Assembly (NCBI GenBank): GCA_016784965.1 | Contig: JADHTQ010000011.1 | Location: 1 to 64,000 of the forward strand | Direction of reading: 5' to 3' | Length of the DNA stretch: 64,000 nt | Source of the DNA: Bacteriovoracaceae bacterium | GTDB taxonomy: Bacteria; Bdellovibrionota; Bacteriovoracia; Bacteriovoracales; Bacteriovoracaceae | Shown: positions 41,709-50,875 of the stretch, one piece after another | Position numbering within the stretch: the first letter of the stretch is position 1 | Layout: every line of letters starts with the position of its first letter | Program-made: the position numbers and the translations under genes | Notes under the pieces: generated by a model | Databases searched by the model: none | What the model was told of the DNA's origin: nothing | Seen by the model: only the letters and a program-made list of their open reading frames with translations

Positions 41709-42821
41709 TTAGAAAAATTTTCTAGAATTGCTAATCGATGTGACGATACCAATGCAAATACCAAAGGTTAAAAGCCCCGATCCCCCATAAGACATATATG
41801 GAAGCGGCAGCCCCACAATTGGTAAAACTCCCATCACCATCCCCATATTTATGAAAGTATGCCAGAAAAAAAGCGACATCACCCCAACACAGATAATTGA
41901 ATCAAAAAAGCTATTTACTGCCGTTGCCAGCCAAATGAGCCTCAACATTAACACTAAATACAGACAAATTAAAAAGAATGATCCAATAAATCCATGCTCC
42001 TCATTAAATATAGAAAAGACAAAGTCTGTATGTTTTTCTGGTAAATAATTAAATGATGCCTGAGAAGACTTCATGAAACCTTTGCCTGATGCTTTCCCTG
42101 AACCAATTGCAATCTTTGATTGAATGGCATTGTAGCCTGATCCTCTGGTGTCTGCATCGGGGTTTAAAAAGGTTAAAATTCTTCTTCTTTGATAGGCCTT
42201 TAAACCAAACTTATACATTACACTACCGCTTACAATGGTAATGAGACCTATAATAAATATGGTTTTCCATTTTAACTTTCTATAAAAAGAGATCACCCCA
42301 AAAATTAACATTAAAATGAGCCCTGTTCCTAAATCTGGCTCCATAATGATCAAAATAGTAGGCAGAAATACCATTATAAAGGGAACAATTAGCTCTTTTA
42401 ATCCCAGTTCATTTACAGGTCCATGCTTTGCGTACCACTTGGCCAACATTAAAATTATCGATATCTTCATCAATTCTGATGGTTGAATTCTTGCTGGACC
42501 AATCACTAACCACCTTTGTGCCCCCATTCCCTTATGTCCGAGAATGAGTACTGCCACTAATAATAAAGTATTAACTAGGTACGCTGGCAATGCTAACTTA
42601 AAGAAAATTTTTGGTGATATAAAGCTAACCATTGCTGCCACAAAAACTGAAAACAAAAAGAACAAAATTTGAACTTTGTAAACTCCCTGAAGCCAACTTA
42701 CAGTAGTAGTATGAGTAGCAGAGTATAAATTTAAAATTCCCACTAAAAAAATTAAGATACTGATGATAAAAAAGCTAAAATCATATCTTTGTAATATTCC
42801 GAGTATACCAGATGTTTTCAC
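41709..42821 (-). CDS. rodA: rod-shape SEDS peptidoglycan polymerase RodA
   Basis: The product is 370 residues with about ten membrane helices and SEDS motifs: GAQRWLVIGPARIQPSELMK, PDLGTG, and PLPYMSYGGSGLL. RodA polymerises glycan strands for cell elongation with PBP2 at the inner membrane. Its start overlaps the mrdA stop by four bases (ATGA), implying coupled translation. The pair is the normal partner set. It is the last gene of mreC-mreD-mrdA-rodA. Confidence 0.95.
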   Translation of the reverse strand: MKTSGILGILQRYDFSFFIISILIFLVGILNLYSATHTTTVSWLQGVYKVQILFFLFSVFVAAMVSFISPKIFFKLALPAYLVNTLLLVAVLILGHKGMGAQRWLVIGPARIQPSELMKISIILMLAKWYAKHGPVNELGLKELIVPFIMVFLPTILIIMEPDLGTGLILMLIFGVISFYRKLKWKTIFIIGLITIVSGSVMYKFGLKAYQRRRILTFLNPDADTRGSGYNAIQSKIAIGSGKASGKGFMKSSQASFNYLPEKHTDFVFSIFNEEHGFIGSFFLICLYLVLMLRLIWLATAVNSFFDSIICVGVMSLFFWHTFINMGMVMGVLPIVGLPLPYMSYGGSGLLTFGICIGIVTSISNSRKFF

Positions 42822-44833
42822 GGCTCCCCCTCAGCTTGTTCTTGTTGTGTCTCCTGGTCTGGATTGTTTGGATCTTGATTACGCCTTTCTAGCTCCTTTT
42901 TGCGCAACTGTTCTTCTTTTAGAAATTTTAAATATGCTATTTTATCTTCTTTTTTATATTTTTCTTTTAAACTTGGCAGGTACTTATCCATGAAGGTTGT
43001 AATAACACTTTTTGCGATGGGGGCAGCTGCTGATGATCCATGACAACCGTGCTCCACAATCGCAGCGACTGCTATGCGGGGATTAACTCTTGGCGCATAA
43101 GCCGCAAATAGCCCATGGTTTCTATGCTTGTACTCATTTTCCTCACACTTTTCAAAAAGTTTTTCACTACTCAATCTAACGACTTGAGCGGTTCCTGTCT
43201 TTCCAGACATTCTAATTCCCATACCTCTGTGCCACCAAGCTGTTCCTTTTCTTCTATTGACAACTTGGAACAATCCTTCGCGCACCAACTCTAAGGTTCT
43301 GGGACTCAACTTAACTTCTGACACCAGTTCTGGTTGCATTTTTTTGCGTACTTCTCCCGCATTTGAAAAAATTTCTTTGACCAAAAATGGTCTAAACAGT
43401 TTGCCACCATTTGCGATGATTGAATAAGAAATGGCCAATTGTAGGGGGGTAACCAAAACAAAAGATTGGCCAATAACACACGAAAGTGTTTCTCCTGCTT
43501 GCCAATCCTCCCCGTTTCTTTTTTTCTTCCACTCTCTTGTTGGAAATAGGCCCGATGTTTCTCTTGGAAGCTTGATCTGGGTTTTTGTACCAAAACCAAA
43601 CATCCTAGCATATTTTGCCAATACATCGATGTCTAATTTGGTGGCAATTTTATAAAAATAGACATCACAAGACTCCCGCAGCGCCTTAATAAAGCTTACT
43701 TTTCCATGCCCCCATTGCTTCCAACAGTGATAAGTTCTTCTTCCCAAACGAAATTTTCCAGTGCAAGTAACCGAAGTATTTTCATCAACGATACCTTCTT
43801 CAAGTGCTGCAATGGCAGGTATTATTTTAAACGTCGATCCAGGCGGATAGTGGTTTTGAATACTTCTGGCCCTTAGAGGATTAAATTTGTTATTTATTAA
43901 TTCCTTCCAATAATCAGAACTTATCCCACGCCCAAATTGGGATGGGTCAAAAGAAGGCCTTGATACCATCGCTAGGATTTCACCAGTTTTAATATCCAGG
44001 GCCACAGCACTGCCAGTTTTTCCCTCTAATGCTTTGTAGGCGCTCATTTGCAGGTCCTGATCAATAGTCAAACGTATATTATTGCCGGGCCTTGCTGGTT
44101 TATTACTTATCATATTAAATAATTCAGCAGACAAAATTCTTCTTTTTAGTCTCCCAAAAGCATCAACCTCAACAAATTTATACCCATCTGTTCCTCTTAG
44201 CTCAAAGTCATGTTGTTCTTCAAGACCTGCTTGACCAATAAATGCCCCCAAACGGTAGTCAACGTTGTCTCTTTTGCGGTATTTTGGTAATTGGGATTGG
44301 GAAATTTCTGAAATGTAACCCAGAAGATGCCCCCCAATTTCTCGATCATTGTATTTGCGACTAATGAAGGTATTAACACTAATTCCGGGCATTTTATATT
44401 GCTCAGTCTCAATTATTGCAACCTCTTTTCTAGAGATATTTTTCTTGATGATGACTGGTTGATATCTTGCTTGATGAGTCCTTTTAGAAGATAGAATTTT
44501 TTGGATTTTTTTTACTGGGAGGCTTAAAATTTTTGAAAGTTTATTAATAGATCCCTTTTCCTCTTTGAGGTATTGGGGGATAATTACAGCATCAAATCTT
44601 GGGGTGTTATGCACTAGTAACTTATTATCCCTACTAAAGACCATTCCTCTAGGGGCCCGAATCAAGTCTTTGCGCAACTTATTTTCTATTGAGTACTGAT
44701 AAAGTGTGTCACCTTTATAAATTTGCAGGTACCACAGTCTGGCAAGAATTATGCCAAAAGATATTAATACAATGTTGGCCATTGCTTCTGCTCTATTTTT
44801 GTGAGCTTTAACTAAATCATAATCACTATGCAT
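42818..44833 (-). CDS. mrdA: penicillin-binding protein 2 (elongasome transpeptidase)
   Basis: The product is 671 residues: one N-terminal membrane helix (about 18-35), the PBP dimerisation domain (about 60-230) and the transpeptidase domain with STFK (Ser333), SCD (388-390) and KTGT (545-548). It cross-links peptidoglycan during elongation. The C-terminal tail (about 635-671) is rich in Glu, Gln and Lys and extends past the usual domain end. Its start overlaps the mreD stop by one base. Confidence 0.95.
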   Translation of the reverse strand: MHSDYDLVKAHKNRAEAMANIVLISFGIILARLWYLQIYKGDTLYQYSIENKLRKDLIRAPRGMVFSRDNKLLVHNTPRFDAVIIPQYLKEEKGSINKLSKILSLPVKKIQKILSSKRTHQARYQPVIIKKNISRKEVAIIETEQYKMPGISVNTFISRKYNDREIGGHLLGYISEISQSQLPKYRKRDNVDYRLGAFIGQAGLEEQHDFELRGTDGYKFVEVDAFGRLKRRILSAELFNMISNKPARPGNNIRLTIDQDLQMSAYKALEGKTGSAVALDIKTGEILAMVSRPSFDPSQFGRGISSDYWKELINNKFNPLRARSIQNHYPPGSTFKIIPAIAALEEGIVDENTSVTCTGKFRLGRRTYHCWKQWGHGKVSFIKALRESCDVYFYKIATKLDIDVLAKYARMFGFGTKTQIKLPRETSGLFPTREWKKKRNGEDWQAGETLSCVIGQSFVLVTPLQLAISYSIIANGGKLFRPFLVKEIFSNAGEVRKKMQPELVSEVKLSPRTLELVREGLFQVVNRRKGTAWWHRGMGIRMSGKTGTAQVVRLSSEKLFEKCEENEYKHRNHGLFAAYAPRVNPRIAVAAIVEHGCHGSSAAAPIAKSVITTFMDKYLPSLKEKYKKEDKIAYLKFLKEEQLRKKELERRNQDPNNPDQETQQEQAEGEP

Positions 44834-45366
44834 TAAGCTTCTTCTCCAAAGGCCTCAGAAAGAGTGCCCTTCCAGATTCGATCTAGAACATAAAATATTA
44901 TCGGGGCCAGTAGTGAAACAGTAATCGACTCTGGAATAAAGCGCCAAAATTTTTCCAAAATGTAATTCCAATCTCCCCATCTCAAATAAATTAGAAGAGA
45001 CAATATTACAAACCAGACCATTTGAAATAGCATGGTCAAAAGAATAGTCAGTGTGGCTGACGTCAAATGCATCAAATCGCGCAAATAGGAGATAATAATA
45101 CAAATTAAAACACCAGCAAAGGTGCCCATTCCCCATCCCTCAATTGTAAAAAATGAATGAAAATATTGAACCACTAAAATCATCACCGCCATAGCAGGGG
45201 TTTCAAGCTTAAAGCCGATGTATAAAACGATCAAAATATTAAAGGGTAAGCGATACTGGGAAACACCAAACATAGGTAACACGGTGGTGGCAACAATCTC
45301 AAGTGCCAACAGAACCAACAAAGTAAGCCCTAGCGGAAATAATGTATCTAATAATTTTAATTTCAA
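44833..45366 (-). CDS. mreD: rod-shape protein MreD
   Basis: The product is 177 residues, about five membrane helices, the size and position of MreD, which links MreC with PBP2/RodA. Sequence identity of this family is low, so the call rests strongly on context (mreC before, mrdA after). The start is TTG at 45366 with GGAG eight bases upstream. No ATG exists in frame. Two mini-ORFs precede it. Confidence 0.85.
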   Translation of the reverse strand: MKLKLLDTLFPLGLTLLVLLALEIVATTVLPMFGVSQYRLPFNILIVLYIGFKLETPAMAVMILVVQYFHSFFTIEGWGMGTFAGVLICIIISYLRDLMHLTSATLTILLTMLFQMVWFVILSLLIYLRWGDWNYILEKFWRFIPESITVSLLAPIIFYVLDRIWKGTLSEAFGEEA

Positions 45367-45374
45367 CCTATTGT

Positions 45375-45408
45375 CTCCTTCATGACCTCTCTTTCATGAC
45401 CTCTCTTT
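45375..45408 (-). promoter_or_regulatory. tandem 14-bp repeat making two start-stop coupled mini-ORFs before mreD
   Basis: On the minus strand AAAGAGAGGTCATG is present twice in a row. Each copy carries a purine-rich stretch and an ATG. The first mini-ORF (ATG AAA GAG AGG TCA TGA) stops on the ATG of the second. The second (ATG AAG GAG ACA ATA GGT TGA) stops on the TTG start of mreD. The overlaps would let one ribosome pass through all three. Confidence 0.4.
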
Positions 45409-45421
45409 TTGCTCGAGCCAG

Positions 45422-46291
45422 CTACTTGGGATTATCCAACACATCCCATTCAACTTTATGTAACTCATTTCGTTTAAAGAATAATATAATTACTTCTTCT
45501 AAGCGGTTAAAGTTTACGCTTGGAGTTATCTCGATGTGCTGAGTAATACCATAACTTTCGCGGTCGATACGGGAGATTGTTCCGATTTTGATCCCCTTGG
45601 GATAGATGTTGCCAAGTCCCGAAGTAATGACAACGTCGTTAATAATAACTGGCTCAATTCTCGTCACATACTTCATCAGACATTTATCATTGGAGAGCCC
45701 CTCTATGATTCCGTGAGACCTAGTGCGCTCCACAATGGCATCAACTCTATTTTTGGTATCAAGGATTGTTAAGATATCGGCAAAATGGTCCGTCAAACGA
45801 TACACATAGCCAACAATGCCCTCTGCAGTCACGGCAGTAGATTGTAACTTAATCCCGTCTCGTGCTCCTTTATTGATCCGAATTACTTTATAATCACTTG
45901 AAGCATCCCATGCTACAATTTGCGCTAAAACTTGTTGGGCCTTTATTTCTTCGCCAAACTTAAGCAGATCTTTCAGGCGTTTGTTCTCTTTTGCCAGCTC
46001 CTCGTATTTAAAGATTTTATTCTTTAAATTAGAGATCTCCTTTTTGAAGCTTCGATTATTTTTACTCGCTGCTACATTATTAAAATAATCCTCAAATAAT
46101 AGTGACACCCACTGTTTTGACTGCATAATGCTTTTTTGGAGGGGAGCAACTGAATCTACCATCAGTCTTTCAAATGCAGAGCTTTTACTAAGCTTCACAT
46201 CAGTTTTTGACACACCAAACAGTGCTACACATAGCACTATTACATTAACGATAATTTTTGGACGCTGTCGGTCCTCAGATAAAACCTTCAA
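45422..46291 (-). CDS. mreC: rod-shape protein MreC
   Basis: The product is 289 residues: a membrane helix near the N-terminus (IIVNVIVLCVALFGV), a coiled coil (about 75-110, FKKEISNLKNKIFKYEELAKENKRL) and the MreC beta-barrel domain (VLAQIVAWDASSDYKVIRINKG, SAVTAEGIVGYVYRL). It organises the elongasome in the periplasm. The start is TTG; no in-frame ATG exists upstream and the ribosome site is weak. mreB is not adjacent, unlike many genomes, and must lie elsewhere. Confidence 0.92.
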   Translation of the reverse strand: MKVLSEDRQRPKIIVNVIVLCVALFGVSKTDVKLSKSSAFERLMVDSVAPLQKSIMQSKQWVSLLFEDYFNNVAASKNNRSFKKEISNLKNKIFKYEELAKENKRLKDLLKFGEEIKAQQVLAQIVAWDASSDYKVIRINKGARDGIKLQSTAVTAEGIVGYVYRLTDHFADILTILDTKNRVDAIVERTRSHGIIEGLSNDKCLMKYVTRIEPVIINDVVITSGLGNIYPKGIKIGTISRIDRESYGITQHIEITPSVNFNRLEEVIILFFKRNELHKVEWDVLDNPK

Positions 46292-46434
46292 TTTATACCC
46301 ATGGTATTAACTATTATAAGTAATTGCAATGATAACTAAATTCTCATTAACTGCCAATAATCTTTACGAATTAAGTTGCAGGGTTTAATCTTTTACATTA
46401 TGCAATTTTATACTACGTGAAGAGGGTATTTCTT

Positions 46435-47925
46435 ATGGTTGGGACATTTCAAAAAAAGACTTCCAGTTTCTTGGTTACAATTCTAATTGGGCTAATTGTT
46501 ATTTCATTTATGTTTGGTGGGTACAATACTATGCAAGGCACACCTGACACTATAGCTAGAGTAGGAGACAAGCTGATTAAAATCGAAGAGTTTAGAACCG
46601 AATATAGCCGCCAGTTAACTTTTTACAACCAAATGTTTGGTCGAGGCAAAAGCTTAACTTCAAAGCAAATCGAACGCTTTAAAATTAGAGAAAACACTCT
46701 AAGGCTGCTTATTGATCGCAAACTACTTCTGCTTTTTAGTGAAAAAATGGGAGTCACTCCCAGCGCTTCTGAGATAAAAGAGGAGATCAAAAACCTTCCA
46801 TATTTTAAAACAAACGACCAATTTGACATAAGCCGCTACAAACAACTACTTACAGCAAATAGGCTAACTCCAGCACGTTTTGAAGCCGATATCGCTCAAG
46901 GTTTGCAAAATACAAAAGCGCGAACCCTTGCCCAAAATATACCCCTTTCTAGTAAATACATCGAAGATCTGGGGATTTTTAAAAAACAAAAGCGCCAGAT
47001 AGACATTGTGAAGTTTTCCAAGGATTCTTTGAAAGAATTTATACCTATAACAGATAAGGAATTAACTGCTTATTTGAGCAAAAAAGAAAATTTAACAAAA
47101 GTCCAAGCAATTTTTAATGGACAAAGGCCTAGCTTAGATCAAAAAGAAAGCATAGAGGCCAGGCATATCTTACTATCGACAACTCCAGAGACAGAAAGTG
47201 AGGTAAAACAAAAAATTGAAAAACTAGCAAAATCTGTAACCATCAAGAATTTTAACAAACTAGCAAACAAAAACACCACTGATCCATCGGGGAAAGAAAA
47301 CGGAGGGTATCTTGGTTGGTTTAGTAGAGGAAAAATGGTACCTGAATTTGAAAAAGTAGCTTTTGCCCAAAAAGTTGGGACAATCTCCAAGCCAGTTAAA
47401 ACGGAATTTGGTTACCACATTATTTATGTAGTAAATAAAAAAGAAAAAAAAGATGCAGACTTTAAAGACCACAAGGATAAAATTGCCAAGGATCAAATCA
47501 GAAAAAATAAAGGTGCCGAAATTAAAAAGCTTTCCCAAAAGCTAAGTAAAAATATTAAAGGCTACTTAACTGATAATAAATGGAAGGCCCTTGATAAATA
47601 TCAAAAAAAATATAAACTTACCTACGAAAAAGAGGTAGTTATAAATCTACTCGAAGGTGCAAGCGGCACTGTAACTCTCACCAGCGAACAATTAGATAAA
47701 CTCTTTACTCAACAACTTTCAAGTCCTAAAGTCCTTGTTTTTGACGATCTGCTAAGTACAACTATATTGAGAATATCCAAACACCAAGAATCCAAAGAGG
47801 GTGAAAAATTTAACCCTAAAACTGAAAAAGAAAAAAGACAAAGTGCACTGTCTAAAAACCTTTATTCAGATCTTATAAGTGCTATGAAAAAATCAGTTAG
47901 CATTAAAACTTTTAATGTCTTTTAA
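46435..47925 (+). CDS. ppiD: PpiD/SurA-type membrane-anchored peptidyl-prolyl isomerase
   Basis: The product is 496 residues from ATG 46435, which has AGAGGG seven bases before it (a GTG 18 bases upstream is in frame). One membrane helix (FLVTILIGLIVISFMFGGY) is followed by a SurA/PpiD N-terminal chaperone domain (about 45-200), a parvulin domain (about 240-340: EARHILLST, GGYLGWFSRGKMVPEFEKVAF, EFGYHIIYV) and a C-terminal helical part. It would help newly exported proteins fold in the periplasm. It diverges from mreC and starts a three-gene unit with the ferredoxin and LysR genes. Confidence 0.88.
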   Translation: MVGTFQKKTSSFLVTILIGLIVISFMFGGYNTMQGTPDTIARVGDKLIKIEEFRTEYSRQLTFYNQMFGRGKSLTSKQIERFKIRENTLRLLIDRKLLLLFSEKMGVTPSASEIKEEIKNLPYFKTNDQFDISRYKQLLTANRLTPARFEADIAQGLQNTKARTLAQNIPLSSKYIEDLGIFKKQKRQIDIVKFSKDSLKEFIPITDKELTAYLSKKENLTKVQAIFNGQRPSLDQKESIEARHILLSTTPETESEVKQKIEKLAKSVTIKNFNKLANKNTTDPSGKENGGYLGWFSRGKMVPEFEKVAFAQKVGTISKPVKTEFGYHIIYVVNKKEKKDADFKDHKDKIAKDQIRKNKGAEIKKLSQKLSKNIKGYLTDNKWKALDKYQKKYKLTYEKEVVINLLEGASGTVTLTSEQLDKLFTQQLSSPKVLVFDDLLSTTILRISKHQESKEGEKFNPKTEKEKRQSALSKNLYSDLISAMKKSVSIKTFNVF

Positions 47926-47949
47926 AACGACTCTCAAGGAGTAGCACAA

Positions 47950-48177
47950 ATGGCAAGCAAATCAGAAAAAACTGAAAAAAATGTCGATGGTAAATATTTT
48001 GTCGACAGCCAGTGCATAGCTTGTGGAGCTTGCATTACGGAGGCTTCTGAGTTTTTTGAGATGGACGACGATTCGGGGTTTGCATATGTTAAAGCACAAC
48101 CTGAATTTGAAGTAGAAGAAGAGGTTTGCGTTAATGCGATGAACGTCTGTCCGGTTGATGCTATCGGGGAAGATTAG
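47950..48177 (+). CDS. small single-cluster ferredoxin
   Basis: The product is 75 residues. CIACGAC gives three cluster cysteines (CxxCxxC), and the fourth is in NVCPVDAI, the usual CP pair. This is a 4Fe-4S (or 3Fe-4S) ferredoxin of the Thermotoga/Bacillus single-cluster type. Another cysteine (EEVCVNAM) may form a disulfide. It is an electron carrier in the cytoplasm; its partner enzyme is not in the window. AAGGAG precedes ATG. It is 24 bases after ppiD and three bases before the LysR gene. Confidence 0.9.
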   Translation: MASKSEKTEKNVDGKYFVDSQCIACGACITEASEFFEMDDDSGFAYVKAQPEFEVEEEVCVNAMNVCPVDAIGED

Positions 48178-48180
48178 CAT

Positions 48181-48993
48181 ATGATTGACTATCGTTATTT
48201 AAAAGCATTTATTCTCACCGCCGAATACTCAAGTTTTTCTAAAGCAGCTGATAAATTAAAGATCGCCCAATCTGCAGTAAGCAGACAAATAAAGTTACTA
48301 GAAGAAAGTTTGGGACTAGAACTTTTAATTCGCTCATCTAAAAAAATAATTTTGACCAACAAAGGCAAACAACTCTACTTAACTGCCTCTACCTTTGATC
48401 AGGCAGCAAATGACATTTTTTTTGCAGAAGACACAAGGCCTTTAAAAATTGGTGTCTTGCATGGTCTGTTAGAAAACTGGCTAACTCCAATAACTATCAA
48501 GTTTTACAAAAAATATACAAGAAATATGACCATAAAAGTTGATACACCCGCGAATCTTAAAACGGGAATTGAAAATGGCCATTTTGATATCGCCTTTACC
48601 ACTGAAAATATTCAATCGGAGCTAGTATCGTCTCTTTCAATACTCAAAGAAAAATTGATTCTTGTTAGTAAAAAAGAGATTGATATCAAAAAAATTCATG
48701 ATTATAGATGGATAATCTACAATCAAGACGACAACCTTTATAGGGTCAGCAAAAAAATTAGCTCATCAATTGTAGAAGTAAACTCGATCACTACCATTTT
48801 GAATTTAGTTAGAAATAATGTGGGCATCGCCGTCGTGCCAGATCATCAACTCATGCCGAATGATTCACTGAAATGCTATGAACTGCCGGGGATTAAGCAA
48901 TCCCCGGTGTATATGGCAACTTTAAACTATAAAAAACTTCCGTCTTACATTAAAGAATTAACTGAATTCTTTACAACGTCCCGGTGCTCATAA
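48181..48993 (+). CDS. LysR-family transcription regulator
   Basis: The product is 270 residues. The N-terminal winged HTH is typical (YLKAFILTAEYSSFSKAADKLKIAQSAVSRQIKLLEE), followed by a substrate-binding domain (about 90-265) that is shorter than the usual LysR length of 290-300. LysR proteins usually control a neighbouring gene or regulon on binding a small ligand, which is unknown here. It is translationally close to the ferredoxin gene. Its 3' end overlaps the microprotein frame on the other strand by 23 bases. Confidence 0.9.
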   Translation: MIDYRYLKAFILTAEYSSFSKAADKLKIAQSAVSRQIKLLEESLGLELLIRSSKKIILTNKGKQLYLTASTFDQAANDIFFAEDTRPLKIGVLHGLLENWLTPITIKFYKKYTRNMTIKVDTPANLKTGIENGHFDIAFTTENIQSELVSSLSILKEKLILVSKKEIDIKKIHDYRWIIYNQDDNLYRVSKKISSSIVEVNSITTILNLVRNNVGIAVVPDHQLMPNDSLKCYELPGIKQSPVYMATLNYKKLPSYIKELTEFFTTSRCS

Positions 48994-49060
48994 TTTGATA
49001 ATAGACCGCAACAATACAAATTATAATTATAACAGCAGCACCTAACAATAGTTTCCACAT
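48971..49060 (-). CDS. 29-residue single-pass membrane microprotein downstream of flgE
   Basis: ATG 49060 opens a frame MWKLLLGAAVIIIICIVAVY followed by YQIMSTGTL and TAA. It is one hydrophobic helix with a short polar tail. AGAGG lies seven bases before the ATG, and the frame begins 17 bases after the flgE stop on the same strand, so the flagellar transcript would cover it. It overlaps the end of the LysR gene. No homologue is known to me; such short frames can arise by chance, but the ribosome site, spacing and perfect helix argue for a gene. Confidence 0.45.
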   Translation of the reverse strand: MWKLLLGAAVIIIICIVAVYYQIMSTGTL

Positions 49061-49077
49061 TTTAAAAACCTCTAGCT

Positions 49078-50364
49078 TTATCTTTTAATATTCATAATCT
49101 CTTGTAACATTTGATCCGCAGTTGTAATCGTCTTAGTATTTGCCTGGAAGTTTCGCTGAGCGGCCATTAAGTTGATGAACTCACCGGCGATATCAACATT
49201 GGATAGCTCTACCGACTTAGATAGAACCTCCCCTCTTCCTGCTTCTCTAGGCTTACCTAGGGCCGCTTGGCCTGACGATTTACTCTCCTTTAAAATATTT
49301 TTACCAATTTTAAATAGTCCCTCGTTGTTTTCAAATTTGGCAATGGCAATTTGGGATATATCTCTAGTTTCTCCGTTATTGTATACCGCTGTCAAGATAC
49401 CCTCATCATTAAATGATAAACTGGTGAGGGTTGCAGCAGATGATCCATCTTGAGTGTTTCGGGCAATTGCCGAATCAGATCCATATTGGGTAGAGGCCTG
49501 TAGTCCAGATCCGCCCTCTTTTATTGATTCTCCAAAGTCGAATTCAATCTTTTGTCCGGGTTCTGCCCCCTTACTAAAATCAAAGGAGTTTGAAATTTCT
49601 ATCTCTTCTTCTAAAACCCCCTTACCACTAAATCTCAACTGTCCCGAAGCCATCTCATACAACTTCCCATGTTCACCACCTACTGCATCTGTTCCATCAA
49701 CTGCTGCGTGATACTCCCAAACATTCTTTTCGACTTTATTAAAAAACAAGCTAATTAGCCTGGCAGTACCAACATTATCGTAAACGGTTAAGGTACTATT
49801 AAAGCTAGAGGATTTTGCGGGTTTTTCAATATTGAAATTTTTAATATCTTCTCGTGAATCTAAATTCATGGATAATTTAGATGTTTTGGTTGCTTCTGCT
49901 GGAATGGTGGTGTTACCTAGCCTTATGGGTCCCACTTTATTAGTCATCTTGCCGAGCTCATCGGCTTCAAAACCTAAAACTTTGTGGCCATCACCATTTA
50001 TTAATTGTCCATCTTTATTGAAATTAAAAGATCCATCTCTGGTATAACCAACACCAAAACGTCCTTTTAAAGTGAAAAACCCGTTACCAGAAATGGCCAT
50101 ATCGGTAATGCTATCAGTTCTGGCGATATTTCCTTGTGTAAAAACAGGTTTAATATGGGCCAACTTGGTACCGGCCCCGAATTGATCTCCACCTTCAATT
50201 CCTTTTAAAGAAGTGGCAAGCACATCTTGAAATTCGGCCCTTGAGGCCTTATAGCCATTGGTCGCAGCATTGGCAAGATTATCACCTACAATTGTGAGAT
50301 GACCACCAGCTGCCGCTAGGCCTGAAATCCCAATATTAAATGAACCTAGTATTCCACCACCCAT
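49078..50364 (-). CDS. flgE: flagellar hook protein FlgE
   Basis: The product is 428 residues. The N-terminus has the rod/hook signature (LGSFNIGISGLAAAGGHLTIVGDNLANAATNGYKA), then FQDVLATSLKG, and the C-terminus the matching helix (VELSNVDIAGEFINLMAAQRNFQANTKTI). It forms the universal joint between motor and filament and is exported by the flagellar type III apparatus. An AGGAGG ribosome site is present. It is separated by 88 bases from the preceding flg_new gene, so it may have an extra promoter, though none was recognised. Confidence 0.96.
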   Translation of the reverse strand: MGGGILGSFNIGISGLAAAGGHLTIVGDNLANAATNGYKASRAEFQDVLATSLKGIEGGDQFGAGTKLAHIKPVFTQGNIARTDSITDMAISGNGFFTLKGRFGVGYTRDGSFNFNKDGQLINGDGHKVLGFEADELGKMTNKVGPIRLGNTTIPAEATKTSKLSMNLDSREDIKNFNIEKPAKSSSFNSTLTVYDNVGTARLISLFFNKVEKNVWEYHAAVDGTDAVGGEHGKLYEMASGQLRFSGKGVLEEEIEISNSFDFSKGAEPGQKIEFDFGESIKEGGSGLQASTQYGSDSAIARNTQDGSSAATLTSLSFNDEGILTAVYNNGETRDISQIAIAKFENNEGLFKIGKNILKESKSSGQAALGKPREAGRGEVLSKSVELSNVDIAGEFINLMAAQRNFQANTKTITTADQMLQEIMNIKR

Positions 50365-50452
50365 GTATCCCTCCTGGATTGTCGCGCTGAATACCCTTGC
50401 TAAAAGAACAAAAGTTTGGCCTCCAAAAAGGACCGGCCACTTATCAGCTTAT

Positions 50453-50869
50453 TTAATCTACAAAAACAGTTGAATCAATTTTTGTAAATATATTCTCAGT
50501 TATACTATTTTTGTCAACTGCCGTTACAATCTTTCCATTGTTAACATCAATAATATAAGCAGCATTCTTTGTTACTACTAAAGACTCTTTTCCTCCTTTA
50601 TTTTTTAGTTTATCTACTGCATTTTGTAATTTTAAATATTCAGAGCCATCTAAGGCAATATTTCTTTCTTGTAATCTCTTGGCAGCATGCCCTGAAACTT
50701 GCAGTTTGGGTAAGCCTGACTTCTTGCCAAGTTTTTCTGAAAGTAATTTATCAAACTCACCTGGCTTGCTTTTATCTAATGGCCCCTTATCAAGGTCCAC
50801 CTGCTTGCGCTTATTAATCTCTTTAAGCGCTGGTATCAGGAGTCCATCAATTTTTTTGTTATTAACCAT
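50453..50869 (-). CDS. flagellar operon protein (flg_new / TIGR02530 type)
   Basis: The product is 138 residues. The conserved core is present: SGHAAKRLQERNIAL, LKLQNAVDKLKNKGGKESLVV, AYIIDVNNGKIVTAVD, ENIFTKIDSTVFV. The family is found between flgD and flgE in many flagellar operons, and its role is not settled. The N-terminal 55 residues are charged and variable. It is six bases after flgD. Confidence 0.85.
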   Translation of the reverse strand: MVNNKKIDGLLIPALKEINKRKQVDLDKGPLDKSKPGEFDKLLSEKLGKKSGLPKLQVSGHAAKRLQERNIALDGSEYLKLQNAVDKLKNKGGKESLVVTKNAAYIIDVNNGKIVTAVDKNSITENIFTKIDSTVFVD

Positions 50870-50875
50870 TAAAAC

